Shown: positions 30,652 through 42,466, counted from the stretch's first letter. The stretch is DNA of 64,000 nt from Paenibacillus yonginensis (GCF_001685395.1 NZ_CP014167.1:3601501-3665500), one strand, 5' to 3'. Translations and numbers: made by a program. The notes: generated by a model not told the origin, from the letters alone.

Positions 30652-33600
30652 TTATTCTACCGATACAGTCTCCAGGCCTTCAGCTGTTTCTTCATCCACC
30701 GGTCCGTCAAATTCCACATTCCGGTAACGGTTCATACCGGTACCTGCTGGAATCAGCTTACCGATGATCACATTTTCCTTAAGACCCAGCAATTTATCCA
30801 CTTTACCTTTGATTGCTGCATCAGTCAGGACACGTGTCGTCTCCTGGAAGGATGCTGCAGACAAGAAGGAGTCCGTTTCGAGCGACGCTTTGGTGATACC
30901 GAGCAATACCGGCTTCGCAACAGCCGGCTCTTTGCCGGACAGGATCGCTTCTTTGTTCGCTACTTCATATTCATACAGGTCGACGAAAGATCCTGGCAGC
31001 AATTGGGTATCACCGGCATCTACGATGCGGATCTTACGCAGCATCTGCTTGATCATAACTTCGACGTGTTTGTCGTTGATTTCTACACCCTGGTTCCGGT
31101 ATACGCGTTGAACTTCCTGAAGGATGTAGTTCTGTACGCCGCGGATGCCTTTGATGCGCAGAATTTCTTTAGGGTCGATGGAACCGTCGGTGAGCTCGTC
31201 GCCCGCTTCGATTTCCATGCCTTCGCTTACGCGCAGGCGGGAACCATAGGTTACGGAGTAAACTTTTGTTTCCGCTTCGCCTTGTACCTCGATTTCACGG
31301 CGATCTTTAGCTTCACGGATTTCTTTGATTACGCCGTCGATTTCACTGATGGTTGCTTGACCTTTCGGATTCCGGGCTTCGAAAAGCTCCTGGATACGCG
31401 GAAGACCTTGCGTGATGTCGTCGCCCGCAACACCGCCGGTGTGGAACGTACGCATGGTAAGCTGGGTTCCCGGTTCACCGATGGATTGAGCAGCGATGAT
31501 ACCAACCGCTTCACCGATTTCAACGTGTTTGCCTGTCGCCAGGTTGCGTCCGTAACATTTCTTACATACGCCATGACGAGCGCGGCAGCTGAGCACGGAG
31601 CGGATCTGCAGCTTCTCGATGCCTGCATTAACAATCGCATTCGCTTTATCCGTATCGATGAGCTCATCACGATGAATGATGATTTCACCGGTTTCCGGAT
31701 GACGGATGGTTTCGAAGCAATAGCGGCCTTCGATACGGTCGAAGAGATCTTCGATGATTTCTTTACCGTCCTGGATCCGTGTTACCACGATACCTTTATC
31801 GGTTCCGCAATCCTCTTCACGGACGATAACGTCCTGCGCCACGTCTACCAGACGACGAGTCAGGTAACCGGAGTCCGCGGTACGAAGCGCGGTATCCGCC
31901 AGACCTTTACGCGCACCGTGCGTCGAGATAAAGTACTCGAGGACGGTCAGGCCTTCACGGAAGTTCGCTTTAATCGGCAGTTCGTAGATCCGGCCGGATG
32001 GTGTTGCCATCAGACCCCGCATGCCGCCCAACTGGGTAATCTGCGATTTGTTACCCCGCGCTTTGGAGTCGACCATGAGCATGATGGAGTTGAAGCGGTC
32101 CATCGATTTCATGAGGACGTCGGTCAGCTGGTCTTTCGCTTTGGACCAGATGTCGATAACGCGGTCATACCGTTCTTCGTCTGTAATCAGACCACGGCGG
32201 TACTGATTCGTAACCACCCGGACTTTTTCATCCGAATCGGACATGATTTGTTTCTTCTCTTCTGGAACCACAACGTCGGATACCGCGATGCTGACACCGG
32301 CGCGTGTGGAATAAGTGAAGCCAAGCTGTTTGATTTTATCGAGAATCACGGACGTTTCCGTCGTGTGATAAGTTTCGAAGCAGCGGGCAATGATCGAGCC
32401 CAGATATTCTTTACCCACGGCGCTGGCTACAGGAGCTGCATCCAGCAGCGCTTTGACGTCGGCACCCTTCTCATAAATGAAATACTTCTCAGGTGTACCG
32501 TTGAACAGGTTATCCCGGGTAGCTTCATTGATGTAAGGGAACGTTTCAGGGAAAATTTCGTTAAAGATAATTTTACCCACGGTTGTAATCAGCAAGGCAT
32601 CCTGCTGTTTCTCGTTAAAGATCACTTTGTTCAGCGCTTTAACCGGAATCGCAACACGGGCATGCAGGGAAGCAGCGCCGCGCTGGTAAGCCGAAACCGC
32701 CTCGTTGACACTGCCCAGGATCATGCCGGAACCTTTGGCTTCCTTGTTATCCATAGTCAGATAGAAGGAACCAAGGACCATATCCTGGGACGGCGTTACA
32801 ACCGGTTTACCGTCTTTAGGGTTCAAAATGTTGCCGGAAGCCAGCATCAAGATACGTGCTTCAGCTTGAGCTTCGGCAGACAAAGGAACGTGCACCGCCA
32901 TTTGGTCACCGTCAAAGTCGGCGTTATAAGCCGTACATACGAGCGGGTGAAGACGGATCGCGCGGCCTTCGACCAGAATCGGTTCGAACGCCTGGATACC
33001 GAGACGGTGAAGCGTAGGGGCACGGTTCAGCAGAACCGGATGCTCCTTGATCACTTCTTCGAGAACGTCCCAAACTTCTGGGCTCACGCGTTCTACTTTG
33101 CGTTTTGCACTCTTGATGTTATGAGCAAGGCCTTTATTCACAAGCTCCTTCATGACAAACGGCTTAAACAATTCCAAAGCCATTTCTTTAGGAAGACCAC
33201 ATTGATACATTTTCAGGTAAGGACCTACGACGATAACGGAACGACCGGAATAGTCAACCCGTTTACCGAGCAGGTTCTGACGGAAACGGCCTTGTTTACC
33301 TTTCAGCATATGGCTGAGAGATTTCAAAGGACGGTTGCCCGGACCTGTTACCGGACGGCCGCGGCGGCCGTTGTCGATCAAAGCGTCAACCGCTTCCTGA
33401 AGCATCCGTTTCTCGTTCTGAACAATGATGTCCGGAGCGCCAAGATCAAGCAGACGCTTCAAACGGTTGTTACGGTTGATTACGCGGCGGTACAGATCGT
33501 TCAGGTCAGACGTTGCAAAACGTCCGCCGTCCAGCTGTACCATCGGACGCAATTCCGGAGGGATGACCGGAAGCACGTCGAGAATCATCCATTCCGGCTG

Positions 33601-34263
33601 GTTGCCGGAGCTCTTGAACGCTTCAATTACTTCGAGGCGTTTGATCGCTCGGTTCCGACGTTGTCCTTGAGCCGTGCGGAGTTCCTCTTTCAGGAACTCC
33701 AGCTCTTTATCGACATCCAGATCCTGCAACAATTTCTTAACCGCTTCAGCACCCATGCCCGCCTGGAACCCGTAGCCGTATTTCTCACGGTAGCTGCGGT
33801 ATTCTTTCTCGGACAAAAGTTGTTTCTTCTCCAGCGGCGTATCACCAGGATCGGTAACTACATAAGATGCAAAATAAATGATCTCTTCCAGCGATCTAGG
33901 GGACATATCCAAAGCCAGACCCATGCGGCTAGGAATCCCTTTGAAATACCAGATATGAGATACAGGAGCTGCCAATTCAATGTGGCCCATACGTTCACGG
34001 CGCACTTTGGCCCGTGTAACTTCTACACCACAGCGGTCACAGACAACGCCTTTATAACGGACACGTTTGTATTTACCGCAATGACATTCCCAGTCTTTTG
34101 TAGGGCCAAAAATCTTTTCACAGAACAGCCCTTCTTTTTCCGGCTTAAGTGTACGATAGTTAATCGTTTCCGGTTTCTTAACTTCTCCGCGGGACCAAGA
34201 ACGAATTTTTTCTGGGGAAGCAAGCCCAATTTTCATAAACTCGAAGTTGTTGACGTCCAACAA
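30652..34263 (-). CDS. rpoC: RNA polymerase beta' subunit
   Basis: A 1203-residue catalytic subunit. The N-terminal zinc site has [20 protein letters not shown] (about 65-84). The active site NADFDGDQM binds the catalytic magnesium. The second zinc site is near residue 885 (CKKC). The start is TTG 34263 ([13 protein letters not shown]), seven bases after AAGGAGGG. Like other Firmicutes, it lacks the large gamma-proteobacterial insertion. Confidence 0.99.
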   Translation of the reverse strand: MLDVNNFEFMKIGLASPEKIRSWSRGEVKKPETINYRTLKPEKEGLFCEKIFGPTKDWECHCGKYKRVRYKGVVCDRCGVEVTRAKVRRERMGHIELAAPVSHIWYFKGIPSRMGLALDMSPRSLEEIIYFASYVVTDPGDTPLEKKQLLSEKEYRSYREKYGYGFQAGMGAEAVKKLLQDLDVDKELEFLKEELRTAQGQRRNRAIKRLEVIEAFKSSGNQPEWMILDVLPVIPPELRPMVQLDGGRFATSDLNDLYRRVINRNNRLKRLLDLGAPDIIVQNEKRMLQEAVDALIDNGRRGRPVTGPGNRPLKSLSHMLKGKQGRFRQNLLGKRVDYSGRSVIVVGPYLKMYQCGLPKEMALELFKPFVMKELVNKGLAHNIKSAKRKVERVSPEVWDVLEEVIKEHPVLLNRAPTLHRLGIQAFEPILVEGRAIRLHPLVCTAYNADFDGDQMAVHVPLSAEAQAEARILMLASGNILNPKDGKPVVTPSQDMVLGSFYLTMDNKEAKGSGMILGSVNEAVSAYQRGAASLHARVAIPVKALNKVIFNEKQQDALLITTVGKIIFNEIFPETFPYINEATRDNLFNGTPEKYFIYEKGADVKALLDAAPVASAVGKEYLGSIIARCFETYHTTETSVILDKIKQLGFTYSTRAGVSIAVSDVVVPEEKKQIMSDSDEKVRVVTNQYRRGLITDEERYDRVIDIWSKAKDQLTDVLMKSMDRFNSIMLMVDSKARGNKSQITQLGGMRGLMATPSGRIYELPIKANFREGLTVLEYFISTHGARKGLADTALRTADSGYLTRRLVDVAQDVIVREEDCGTDKGIVVTRIQDGKEIIEDLFDRIEGRYCFETIRHPETGEIIIHRDELIDTDKANAIVNAGIEKLQIRSVLSCRARHGVCKKCYGRNLATGKHVEIGEAVGIIAAQSIGEPGTQLTMRTFHTGGVAGDDITQGLPRIQELFEARNPKGQATISEIDGVIKEIREAKDRREIEVQGEAETKVYSVTYGSRLRVSEGMEIEAGDELTDGSIDPKEILRIKGIRGVQNYILQEVQRVYRNQGVEINDKHVEVMIKQMLRKIRIVDAGDTQLLPGSFVDLYEYEVANKEAILSGKEPAVAKPVLLGITKASLETDSFLSAASFQETTRVLTDAAIKGKVDKLLGLKENVIIGKLIPAGTGMNRYRNVEFDGPVDEETAEGLETVSVE

Positions 34264-34299
34264 GGAGCATCCCTCCTTAACCAAGTCCTGATTTATACT

Positions 34300-37200
34300 C
34301 TATTCTACGCCGACTTCCGATCCTTCAAGATTCAAGCTCAGCTTATCGCCGGCTGTATCATCCTCATCATCCAGCTCTTTCATTTCGATCTCTTCTTCGT
34401 TCTCGCTCAGGATCTTAACGTCCATCCCCAAGCTTTGAAGCTCTTTGATCAAAACTTTGAAGGATTCAGGCACGCCTGGTTCCGGTACATTCTCGCCTTT
34501 GACGATGGATTCGTAGGTTTTCACCCGGCCGACCACGTCATCGGATTTAACAGTCAAAATCTCTTGCAGGGTATAGGCGGCACCGTAAGCTTCCAGCGCC
34601 CACACTTCCATCTCACCGAAACGCTGACCGCCGAACTGAGCTTTACCACCCAGCGGCTGCTGTGTAACGAGAGAGTAAGGACCTGTGGAACGGGCATGGA
34701 TCTTGTCGTCGACCATGTGCGCCAGCTTGATCATGTGCATGACGCCGACGGTAACTTCACGTTCAAACGGCTCGCCTGTACGTCCGTCGTACAGCATCGT
34801 TTTACCGTTGCGCTGCATGCCGGCTTCTTCCATCGTGTCGAATACATCGTATTCGTTCGCGCCGTCAAATACCGGCGTTGCCACGTGGATACCGAGCTTC
34901 ATAGCAGCCATACCGAGGTGGATCTCAAGCACCTGGCCGATGTTCATCCGCGATGGTACGCCCAGCGGGTTGAGGACAACCTGTACCGGCGTTCCGTCTG
35001 GCATAAACGGCATATCTTCTTCCGGCAGAATACGGGCAACGACACCTTTGTTGCCGTGACGTCCGGCCATTTTATCGCCTTCGGAGATTTTACGTTTCTG
35101 CGCAATATAAACACGGACGAGCTGGTTTACACCTGGAGGCAGCTCATCGCCGTTCTCGCGGGTAAACACTTTAACGTCAACAACAATTCCGTCCGTACCG
35201 TGAGGCACACGCAGAGAAGTATCGCGAACTTCGCGGGCCTTCTCACCGAATATCGCATGCAGCAAACGTTCTTCGGCAGTCAATTCGGTAACGCCCTTAG
35301 GAGTTACTTTACCAACCAGAATGTCACCAGCGGCAATTTCGGCACCGATGCGGATGATACCGCGTTCGTCAAGATTGCGGAGCGCTTCTTCACCGACGTT
35401 TGGAATGTCGCGTGTAATTTCTTCAGGTCCAAGCTTCGTATCGCGGGCTTCGGATTCATATTCTTCAATATGAATGGAAGTGTACACGTCTTCTTTAACC
35501 AGCTTCTCGCTCAGCAGGATCGCATCCTCGTAGTTGTAACCTTCCCAAGTCATGAAGGCAACGACTACGTTGCGGCCCAATGCCAATTCGCCCATTTCCG
35601 TGGACGGACCGTCAGCCAGGATATCGCCTTTCTTGACGATGTCGCCGCGTCTTACGATCGGACGCTGGTTGATGCATGTCCCGTGGTTCGAACGCTTAAA
35701 TTTGTGTAATTTATGTTTAATGATGTCGCCTTTAACTTCCTTGCCGTCTATAATCTCCGTACGGCGCAGCCAAATTTCATCAGCTGTGGAACGTTCGATA
35801 ACACCATCATATTTCGAAACGATACATACCCCGGAATCTTTAGCAGCTTTATGTTCCATACCTGTACCTACAAGCGGAGCTTTCGGAATCAGAAGAGGAA
35901 CGGCCTGACGCTGCATGTTGGACCCCATGAGCGCACGGTTGGAGTCGTCATTCTCGAGGAACGGAATGAGCGCTGTCGCTACGGATACAACCTGTTTAGG
36001 GGAGATATCCATGTAGTCGACCCGGTCGCTAGGCATCGTCAAAATGTTATCGGACTGTTTGTTGTAACGAACGATAACCATATCGTCTTTGAACTTGCCG
36101 TCTTCGGTAAGCTCTACGTTCGCCTGAGCGATAACGTAGTTATCTTCCTCATCAGCTGTCAGGTAAGCGATCTGCTCGGTGACTTGACCCGACTTCGGAT
36201 CGACCCAGCGGTATGGCGCTTCAATAAAGCCATATTCGTTGATGCGGGCGAACGTCGACAAGGAGTTGATCAAACCGATGTTCGGACCTTCCGGCGTCTC
36301 GATTGGACACATACGGCCATAGTGAGAGTGGTGAACGTCTCGAACTTCCATGCCCGCGCGTTCCCGTGTCAGACCACCAGGTCCGAGTGCGGAGAGGCGG
36401 CGTTTATGAGTCAGCTCGGCCAGCGGGTTCGTTTGGTCCATGAACTGGGACAGCTGCGAGCTGCCGAAGAACTCTTTAATGGACGCAATCACCGGACGAA
36501 TGTTGATCAAGGCTTGCGGCGTAATGACGTTAGCGTCTTGAATGGACATTCTTTCACGAACCACACGTTCCATCCGGGACAAACCGATACGGAACTGGTT
36601 CTGCAAAAGTTCACCTACAGAACGCAAACGACGGTTGCCCAAGTGGTCAATATCGTCGGTGCTGCCGATGCCGTGCAGCAAGTTAATGAAATAACTGATC
36701 GAGGAAATAATATCAGCAGGCGTAATGTGCTTAACGGATTTATCAATGTTCCGGTTCGCAATGACCTTAACAACCTTGCCATCCTCGATAGGCGAGAAGA
36801 TATCAATTGTTTGCAGCGGAACATCTTCCGCACCAAGAACACCGTTAGCCAGGTGATAATCCTTGAAGCTTACGCCCTGCTCAAGCAGCGGCAGGATTTC
36901 ATCCAGCAGTCGGCGGTCAACCAATTGGCCGGCTTCGGCAATGATTTCACCGGTTGTGGTGTCAATCAGGGATTCAGCCAGACGTTGGTTGAACAAACGA
37001 TCTTTAATATGCAGCTTTTTGTTGATTTTGTAGCGACCTACGTTCGCGAGGTCATAACGTTTTGGATCAAAGAAACGGGCTACGAGCAAGCTTTTCGCAT
37101 TTTCCAGCGTTGGCGGCTCACCCGGACGAAGGCGTTCGTAGATCTCGATGAGCGCTTTCTCCGTCGAATCCGTGTTGTCTTTATCCAGCGTGTTGCGGAT

Positions 37201-37845
37201 ATATTCATCGTTACCGAGCAAATCCAGAATTTCAGCATCCGTACCAAAACCAAGAGCGCGAAGCAATACCGTTACCGGTATTTTACGTGTCCGGTCGATA
37301 CGGACATAAATAATGTCCTTCGCGTCCGTTTCAAGCTCCAGCCATGCGCCGCGATTTGGAATGACGGTAGCGGTGTACGTCTTTTTGCCGTTTTTATCGA
37401 CTTTCGTACTGAAATAGACGCTTGGGGAGCGTACCAACTGGCTGACAATAACCCGTTCTGCGCCATTGATAACGAAAGTCCCGGTTTCTGTCATCAGCGG
37501 GAAATCCCCCATGAACACTTCCTGTTCCTTGACTTCGCCGGTTTCCTTATTAATGAGCCGAACTTTAACTCTAAGCGGCGCTGCATACGTAACGTCGCGT
37601 TCTTTCGCATCGTCTACCGTATACTTCGGTTCGCCTAGGCTGTAGTCGATAAATTCCAAAACCAGGTTACCTGTGAAATCCTGAATCGGCGAGATGTCCT
37701 GGAACATTTCCCGCAAACCTTCCTCCAAAAACCACTCATATGATTTCTGTTGGATTTCAATCAGGTTCGGAATTTCGAGAACCTCGTTAATCCTTGCATA
37801 ACTCCGCCGAGTGCGTCGACCATATTGAACAAGATGTCCTGCCAA
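34300..37845 (-). CDS. rpoB: RNA polymerase beta subunit
   Basis: An 1181-residue subunit. The rifampicin pocket ([20 protein letters not shown]) is wild type. The C-terminal [19 protein letters not shown] and an acidic tail close the protein. I place the start at TTG 37845 ([11 protein letters not shown]) behind GAGGGGTGAG; an ATG at 37863 six codons upstream has only a weak Shine-Dalgarno. Confidence 0.98.
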   Translation of the reverse strand: MAGHLVQYGRRTRRSYARINEVLEIPNLIEIQQKSYEWFLEEGLREMFQDISPIQDFTGNLVLEFIDYSLGEPKYTVDDAKERDVTYAAPLRVKVRLINKETGEVKEQEVFMGDFPLMTETGTFVINGAERVIVSQLVRSPSVYFSTKVDKNGKKTYTATVIPNRGAWLELETDAKDIIYVRIDRTRKIPVTVLLRALGFGTDAEILDLLGNDEYIRNTLDKDNTDSTEKALIEIYERLRPGEPPTLENAKSLLVARFFDPKRYDLANVGRYKINKKLHIKDRLFNQRLAESLIDTTTGEIIAEAGQLVDRRLLDEILPLLEQGVSFKDYHLANGVLGAEDVPLQTIDIFSPIEDGKVVKVIANRNIDKSVKHITPADIISSISYFINLLHGIGSTDDIDHLGNRRLRSVGELLQNQFRIGLSRMERVVRERMSIQDANVITPQALINIRPVIASIKEFFGSSQLSQFMDQTNPLAELTHKRRLSALGPGGLTRERAGMEVRDVHHSHYGRMCPIETPEGPNIGLINSLSTFARINEYGFIEAPYRWVDPKSGQVTEQIAYLTADEEDNYVIAQANVELTEDGKFKDDMVIVRYNKQSDNILTMPSDRVDYMDISPKQVVSVATALIPFLENDDSNRALMGSNMQRQAVPLLIPKAPLVGTGMEHKAAKDSGVCIVSKYDGVIERSTADEIWLRRTEIIDGKEVKGDIIKHKLHKFKRSNHGTCINQRPIVRRGDIVKKGDILADGPSTEMGELALGRNVVVAFMTWEGYNYEDAILLSEKLVKEDVYTSIHIEEYESEARDTKLGPEEITRDIPNVGEEALRNLDERGIIRIGAEIAAGDILVGKVTPKGVTELTAEERLLHAIFGEKAREVRDTSLRVPHGTDGIVVDVKVFTRENGDELPPGVNQLVRVYIAQKRKISEGDKMAGRHGNKGVVARILPEEDMPFMPDGTPVQVVLNPLGVPSRMNIGQVLEIHLGMAAMKLGIHVATPVFDGANEYDVFDTMEEAGMQRNGKTMLYDGRTGEPFEREVTVGVMHMIKLAHMVDDKIHARSTGPYSLVTQQPLGGKAQFGGQRFGEMEVWALEAYGAAYTLQEILTVKSDDVVGRVKTYESIVKGENVPEPGVPESFKVLIKELQSLGMDVKILSENEEEIEMKELDDEDDTAGDKLSLNLEGSEVGVE

Positions 37846-38219
37846 CTTAAACTCACCCCTCATGTCTACTCACTTAAAAATACATTGCGAACCCGTGTTT
37901 GTACGCTTATAATAAAACCCATGAACGGATTCCACAAACAAGCAAAAACGGCTTTACGACCTGTAATTTAGGCCGACACCCGTTTGCGTAACCGAAAGAC
38001 ACATTTTATTCTCCCGGCAAAGAAAAAGCCCCTACCCGATACTTCGAAGAAAGAGCATATTGATTCCGCGTCTTCCTTGACGGAATCCCCCATATTCAAT
38101 AGATTTGCCCAAAATGTACATATTATACGTAAACAAGCGCCGAAATATACGCCGCTGCTTCAAAATATGCTTGACATCTTCACAAACTAAAGACATAGAG
38201 GGCATCCTAATGCTGACAT
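37846..38219 (-). promoter_or_regulatory. Long 5' leader of rpoB
   Basis: There is no gene in this stretch. From the promoter at 38226-38254 the leader is about 375 bases long. It contains a hairpin with GATTCCG/CGGAATC arms (about 38065-38090) and a weaker second promoter-like pair, TTGTGG (37932-37937), 17 bases, TATTAT (37909-37914). Confidence 0.5.
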
Positions 38220-38225
38220 TTTATA

Positions 38226-38254
38226 ATAATATCACGTGCCTAGATACAAGTCAA
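38226..38254 (-). promoter_or_regulatory. Promoter of rpoB-rpoC
   Basis: TTGACT (38249-38254), 17 bases, TATTAT (38226-38231). It lies within 40 bases of the stop of the upstream methyltransferase. Confidence 0.82.
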
Positions 38255-38289
38255 TAGCCCTTTGAGAAAAAAGTCAAGGTTATCTTTTC

Positions 38290-38889
38290 TTATTTGACAG
38301 CTTTGAAAATTCGATAACCTTTATCTTTCGTAACTTCCTCTACGGAACTAAAGAGCTGTTCCAGCTTCTCTTTGGCAGAAGGCGCACCCTGCTTCTTCTG
38401 AATCACGATCCAAAGAGATCCACCCGGCTTCAAACGAGCATAAGCCCCTTCAAACACCGCATGAACAACACTTTTCCCGGCCCGGATCGGCGGATTGGTC
38501 AGAATTGTATCGAACCTTTCGGCTCCCGGTACATTGGAATAGATATCGCTTTGAAGGACCGTCACATTAGAAATGCTATTAGCTTTGGCGTTGTCGGTCG
38601 CAAGCTGAACAGCCCGTTCGTTTACGTCAATCATTGTCACATGTCCGCTATCCGCCATCACCGCTGCCGACAGGCCAATAGGCCCGTAGCCGCATCCTAC
38701 ATCCAGCACCTGATCTCCGCTTCCAACCTGCATCGCTTCAATCAGCACTTTACTGCCGTAGTCTACCCCTTGTTTGGAGAAAACACCTGCATCGCTTGTA
38801 AATCGAAACTTGCGTCCGCGAAGGACCGTTTCAATCGTCCGCCTGTCATGTGCCGCTTCGGGTTTACTGGAATAATAGTGATCTGTCAT
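38290..38889 (-). CDS. RsmC-like class I SAM-dependent methyltransferase (YbxB)
   Basis: A 199-residue methyltransferase. The SAM-binding motif VLDVGCGYGPIG lies near residue 62, the second-strand acidic motif is MIDVNERAV, and motif IV is LTNPPIR. NPP-type motif IV points to amino methylation of a nucleobase, and RsmC acts on 16S rRNA G1207; the exact target here is unproven. The same gene lies between rplL and rpoB in B. subtilis (ybxB). Confidence 0.88.
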   Translation of the reverse strand: MTDHYYSSKPEAAHDRRTIETVLRGRKFRFTSDAGVFSKQGVDYGSKVLIEAMQVGSGDQVLDVGCGYGPIGLSAAVMADSGHVTMIDVNERAVQLATDNAKANSISNVTVLQSDIYSNVPGAERFDTILTNPPIRAGKSVVHAVFEGAYARLKPGGSLWIVIQKKQGAPSAKEKLEQLFSSVEEVTKDKGYRIFKAVK

Positions 38890-38943
38890 GCTAAACCTCC
38901 GTCAAAATAAAAGCCAGATCCATTCCGCACTTTTATTAGGATT

Positions 38944-38981
38944 TATAAAAACAAACCCCTTGAAAGACTCAAGGGGTTTGT
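38944..38981 (-). terminator. Terminator after rplL
   Basis: Minus strand ACAAACCCCTTGA/TCAAGGGGTTTGT, a nearly perfect 13-base stem with a short loop, followed by TTTTTAT. Confidence 0.93.
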
Positions 38982-38998
38982 CTCATAAAAGGAAGAAA

Positions 38999-39361
38999 TT
39001 ATTTAACTTCTACAGTTGCGCCTGCTTCTTCCAATTTAGCTTTAACAGCTTCTGCTTCTTCTTTAGCTACTTTTTCTTTCAATGGTTTTGGAGCGTTGTC
39101 TACCAGGTCTTTTGCTTCTTTCAGACCCAGGCCAGTGATTTCGCGAACGACTTTGATAACGTTGATTTTGGAAGCACCAGCGTTAGTCAAGATTACGTCG
39201 AACTCGGATTGCTCAGCAGCTTCAGCTGCGCCGCCGCCACCTGCTACTACAACTGGAGCTGCAGCAGTTACGCCGAATTCTTCTTCGATTGCTTTAACCA
39301 ATTCGTTCAGTTCAAGAACGGACATACCTTTAATTTCTTCCAAGATTGTTTCTTTGCTCAT
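38999..39361 (-). CDS. rplL: 50S ribosomal protein L7/L12
   Basis: A 120-residue stalk protein. It has an N-terminal dimerisation helix, an Ala/Gly-rich hinge (about 37-52) and a C-terminal domain that recruits EF-Tu and EF-G ([16 protein letters not shown] region). It follows rplJ and ends at a terminator. Confidence 0.98.
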   Translation of the reverse strand: MSKETILEEIKGMSVLELNELVKAIEEEFGVTAAAPVVVAGGGGAAEAAEQSEFDVILTNAGASKINVIKVVREITGLGLKEAKDLVDNAPKPLKEKVAKEEAEAVKAKLEEAGATVEVK

Positions 39362-39428
39362 GAGTTAAACCTCCAATATATTAGTTAATTTAATTTGTTG
39401 TTACGCTACGAACTTTGGAGCAAATCGC

Positions 39429-39938
39429 TTACGCGCTTGCTTCGCCTTCGCCTTTGTCTGCAACGGCTTTGACTGCCAGCGCAAAGTTGCGAACTGGAGC
39501 TTGAAGCACGCTGAGGAGCATGGAAAGGAGACCTTCGCGGGATGGAAGATCAGCCAGCGCTTTAATTTGATCAACGCCAACTACACGACCTTCAACGACG
39601 CCACCTTTAATTTTCAAAGCTTCGTTTTTCTTCGCGAAATCGCTCAGAATTTTTGCGGGCGCTACAGCATCATCCGCACCGAATGCAATAGCAGTAGGAC
39701 CTGTCAGAACTTCATCAAGTTCAGTCAGTTCCGTAGCTGCAGTCGCACGACGAACGAGCGTGTTTTTCAATACTTGAAACTCAACACCCGCTTCGCGAAG
39801 CTGCTTGCGCAGTTCCGTAACTTGGGAAACATTAAGACCACGATAGTCCGCAATAACTGTAGTTGGGCTGGATTTCAGCTTGGAAGCCACCGCGTCAACC
39901 GCTGCCTGTTTGGACTCGATTACTTTTGCGTTTGCCAA
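39429..39938 (-). CDS. rplJ: 50S ribosomal protein L10
   Basis: A 169-residue stalk base protein that carries L7/L12 dimers on its C-terminal helix. The start is TTG 39938 ([11 protein letters not shown]) after AGGAGG; upstream codons belong to the Shine-Dalgarno. The C-terminal tail is Ala/Glu rich. Expression is probably controlled by the L10 leader. Confidence 0.97.
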   Translation of the reverse strand: MANAKVIESKQAAVDAVASKLKSSPTTVIADYRGLNVSQVTELRKQLREAGVEFQVLKNTLVRRATAATELTELDEVLTGPTAIAFGADDAVAPAKILSDFAKKNEALKIKGGVVEGRVVGVDQIKALADLPSREGLLSMLLSVLQAPVRNFALAVKAVADKGEGEASA

Positions 39939-40010
39939 ATTGTACACCTCCTATAAAGATTACTTAATCCGTAAGACACTTGCTTCTTCACAAAGAAGCT
40001 CCGGGATATG

Positions 40011-40135
40011 AAAAGACCTTCGCAGTAGAACTACGAAGGTCTGATGATTCATCATTTGCCAAGCAAATTCCGAACTTATATCACAACACCTCGGTAGGAA
40101 ATTAAGCTTTACAGCACCTACTGTCTACGGTAAGC
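40011..40135 (-). ncRNA. L10 leader (autoregulatory RNA of rplJ-rplL)
   Basis: The minus strand carries the conserved block around CCGTAGACAGTAGGTGC ... TTTCCTACCGAGGTGT known from Firmicute L10 leaders. It is followed by a terminator-like hairpin, AGACCTTCG/CGAAGGTCT (40014-40042), and TTTT. L10 (with L7/L12) binding is thought to favour the terminator. A further hairpin, GCTTCTT/AAGAAGC (39981-39999), lies before the rplJ ribosome binding site. Confidence 0.85.
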
Positions 40136-40170
40136 ATATTCGATTTAATTGAAATCAATGCAACCATTAC

Positions 40171-40199
40171 AGTATAACCGAATTGCCTATAAGAGTCAA
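40171..40199 (-). promoter_or_regulatory. Promoter of rplJ-rplL
   Basis: TTGACT (40194-40199), 17 bases, TATACT (40171-40176). Confidence 0.85.
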
Positions 40200-40230
40200 C
40201 CCTTATCCCTAAGCCGAAGCTTGGGAATTA

Positions 40231-40923
40231 TTATCTGTAAACAGAAGTAGCAACGCGGACGCTTGGTCCCATCGTCGAGGAAACGGCGATGTTCTTCAAG
40301 TAAACGCCTTTAGCTGCTGCAGGTTTAGCACGGTTCAAAGCATCAACCAATGCTTTCAAGTTCTCGTTCAGCTGTTCAGCGCTGAAGGAAGCTTTACCGA
40401 TTGGAGCATGGATTTGACCAGCTTTATCCAGACGGTACTCGATTTTACCTGCTTTGATTTCTTGAACGGCTTTAGTTACATCAAATGTAACCGTACCGGC
40501 TTTAGGGTTAGGCATAAGGCCTTTACCGCCGAGAAGACGACCCAATTTACCAACTTCGCTCATCATGTCCGGTGTAGCTACGCAGACATCGAACTCGAAC
40601 CAGCCTTGTTGGATTTTGTTGATCATGTCTTGATCGCCTACGAAGTCAGCACCAGCAGCTTCCGCTTCTTTTGCTTTCTCGCCTTTGGCGAATACCAATA
40701 CGCGTTGTGTTTTACCTGTGCCGTGAGGCAGGACAACAACACCACGAACGGCTTGGTCTTGTTTACGAGGGTCAACGCCCAGACGTACTGCAACTTCAAC
40801 GGTTTCGTCGAATTTGGCAGTAGCTGCCTTCTTCACAAGCTCAACAGCTTCTGAAGGCTCATAAGTTGCTTCGCTGTCGATCAGCTTAGCAGCTTCAAGG
40901 TATTTCTTACCGTGTTTAGCCAT
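40231..40923 (-). CDS. rplA: 50S ribosomal protein L1
   Basis: A 230-residue protein of the mobile L1 stalk that releases E-site tRNA. The signature [17 protein letters not shown] is present. L1 is a translational repressor of its own operon in many bacteria. It is separated from rplK by an unusual hairpin array. Confidence 0.98.
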   Translation of the reverse strand: MAKHGKKYLEAAKLIDSEATYEPSEAVELVKKAATAKFDETVEVAVRLGVDPRKQDQAVRGVVVLPHGTGKTQRVLVFAKGEKAKEAEAAGADFVGDQDMINKIQQGWFEFDVCVATPDMMSEVGKLGRLLGGKGLMPNPKAGTVTFDVTKAVQEIKAGKIEYRLDKAGQIHAPIGKASFSAEQLNENLKALVDALNRAKPAAAKGVYLKNIAVSSTMGPSVRVATSVYR

Positions 40924-40970
40924 GAAATGTTCCTCCTTATGTGGTGTTAGCGGAAATTCCTCCCACTATC

Positions 40971-41046
40971 TTTAATTCATTTAGTTACCCGAAGGCTAAC
41001 AAATGAATTAAAGGCAACTTCTGTTGCAAACGGCAACTTCCGTTGC
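40971..41046 (-). repeat. Three tandem hairpins between rplK and rplA
   Basis: On the minus strand two near-identical hairpins, GCAAC/GTTGC with four-base loops (41033-41046 and 41014-41027), spaced 19 bases apart, are followed by a long hairpin of TTTAATTCATTTgTTA and its complement (40971-41012) closed by GCCTTCGGG. No T-run follows, so it does not look like a terminator. It may be an L1-binding, processing or stability element. Confidence 0.7.
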
Positions 41047-41056
41047 AAGTCCAAGA

Positions 41057-41482
41057 TTAGTCTTGGATTGTGATACCCATACTGCGGGCAGTACCTTCAA
41101 CCATACGCATAGCTGCTTCAACGGAAGCCGCGTTCAGGTCAGGCATTTTTTGTTCTGCAATTTGACGAACAGTATCACGTTTAACTGTTGCTACTTTCTT
41201 CTTGTTAGGTTCGCCGGAACCTTTCTCGATTTTGGCAGCTACGCGAAGCAATACTGCAGCCGGTGGAGTTTTCGTAATGAATGTGAAAGAACGGTCTTCA
41301 AATACGGAAATTTCAACCGGAATGATCAAACCAGCCTGGTCAGCCGTACGAGCGTTAAACTCCTTACAGAAAGCCATGATGTTAACACCTGCTTGACCGA
41401 GAGCCGGACCTACTGGAGGAGCTGGATTCGCTTTACCCGCAGGAATTTGCAGTTTGACAACTTTGATTACCTTTTTAGCCAT
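41057..41482 (-). CDS. rplK: 50S ribosomal protein L11
   Basis: A 141-residue protein of the GTPase-associated centre, needed for RelA activation in stringent control. N-terminal proline-rich motif ([16 protein letters not shown]) and 23S-binding C-terminal domain are present. ATG 41482 is used; a GTG at 41491 is part of GGAGGTG. Confidence 0.98.
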   Translation of the reverse strand: MAKKVIKVVKLQIPAGKANPAPPVGPALGQAGVNIMAFCKEFNARTADQAGLIIPVEISVFEDRSFTFITKTPPAAVLLRVAAKIEKGSGEPNKKKVATVKRDTVRQIAEQKMPDLNAASVEAAMRMVEGTARSMGITIQD

Positions 41483-41506
41483 GTAAGACACCTCCTTGAC
41501 CTAGTA

Positions 41507-41535
41507 ATGCAGAGCACACAATGAAATCTCTGCAT
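41507..41535 (-). other. Hairpin in the nusG-rplK gap
   Basis: Eight-base arms ATGCAGAG and CTCTGCAT with a 13-base loop lie between the nusG stop and the rplK ribosome binding site. No T-run follows. It could be a regulatory site for L1 or L11, which is inference only. Confidence 0.5.
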
Positions 41536-41546
41536 AAATCATGTTG

Positions 41547-42080
41547 CTAGAGCTTTTCGACTTGCGTATAGTCCAGTTCAAGCGGGGTTTCCCGGCCAAA
41601 CATGTTGACGTGAACCTTGACTTTACTCTTGTCGGCAAGCACTTCTTCAACAGACCCGACAAAATTGGCGAATGGACCCACTTTAATCCGTACGGATTCC
41701 TTGATCTCAAACTCAATTGACGGTTTAGGCTCTTGCAGCCCCATATGATGAAGAATTTGTTCCACTTCCTCTGGAAGGAGCGGAGTTGGTTTGGAGCCGG
41801 ATCCCGTAGAACCTACAAATCCGGTTACCCCAGGCGTATTGCGGACAACATACCAGGAATCGTCGGTCTGGATCATTTCCACCAAAACATAACCAGGGTA
41901 AACTTTGCGCATGACAGTCTTCTTCTTGCCGTCTTTGTTTACTACTTCTTCTTCCATAGGAACAAGAACCCGGAAAATCTTGTCTTCCATGCCCATTGAC
42001 TCGACGCGTTTCTCCAAATTGGCTTTGACCTTATTCTCATACCCGGAATAGGTATGAACTACGTACCATCTTTTTTCCAT
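41547..42080 (-). CDS. nusG: Transcription elongation/termination factor NusG
   Basis: A 177-residue factor. The NGN domain (about 1-110) starts EKRWYVVHTYSGYENKV, and the C-terminal KOW domain includes VKVGPFANFVGSVEEV. NusG binds the beta' clamp; in Firmicutes it also stimulates pausing. It lies between secE and rplK, the universal order. Confidence 0.98.
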   Translation of the reverse strand: MEKRWYVVHTYSGYENKVKANLEKRVESMGMEDKIFRVLVPMEEEVVNKDGKKKTVMRKVYPGYVLVEMIQTDDSWYVVRNTPGVTGFVGSTGSGSKPTPLLPEEVEQILHHMGLQEPKPSIEFEIKESVRIKVGPFANFVGSVEEVLADKSKVKVHVNMFGRETPLELDYTQVEKL

Positions 42081-42103
42081 ATCAAGCCACCTAAGGACCC
42101 TTC

Positions 42104-42295
42104 TTAAATTATCGCTTCGATCACAGCGGAGATACCGATGTCAATAACCCAAAAGTAAACGGCGACAACTACAATTGTACCCAGCACAATCAGCGTGTAA
42201 TTCGTCAACTCTTTACGATTGGGCCAGCGAACCTTTTTAAGTTCAGCCCAGCTTTCGGAGAAAAAAGAAAACATCGACTTGAAACTGCGTTTCAT
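42104..42295 (-). CDS. secE: Protein translocase subunit SecE
   Basis: A 63-residue single-span membrane protein. An amphipathic stretch with WAELKKVRWPNRKELTNY is followed by one transmembrane helix (about 33-55) and a short tail. It is the short Gram-positive form and clamps SecY. Confidence 0.97.
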   Translation of the reverse strand: MKRSFKSMFSFFSESWAELKKVRWPNRKELTNYTLIVLGTIVVVAVYFWVIDIGISAVIEAII

Positions 42296-42316
42296 GCGCG
42301 ACTACACCTCCACAGA

Positions 42317-42466
42317 CTATCTGGTTTCGCGATGAGGAGTTTGCTCGTTACAGAACTTGCAAAATTTCTTCATCTCCATGCGGTCGGGGTGGTTACGCTT
42401 GTTCTTTGTTGTCGTGTAGTTTCTTTGTTTGCAATTCGTACAAGCCAACGTAATAATTACCCGCAT
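42317..42466 (-). CDS. rpmG: 50S ribosomal protein L33 (zinc-binding form)
   Basis: A 49-residue protein read directly from the minus strand: it begins [17 protein letters not shown] and ends [10 protein letters not shown]. Cys9, Cys12, Cys36 and Cys39 bind zinc, so it is the C+ form. ATG 42466 follows GGGAGGTG. It precedes secE as in B. subtilis. Confidence 0.96.
   Translation of the reverse strand: MRVIITLACTNCKQRNYTTTKNKRNHPDRMEMKKFCKFCNEQTPHRETR

Noticed and set aside
38160..38215. A plus-strand TTGACA followed by CATAGA as a promoter
   Set aside because: It points into antisense rpoB upstream DNA with no gene ahead, and the -10 is poor.
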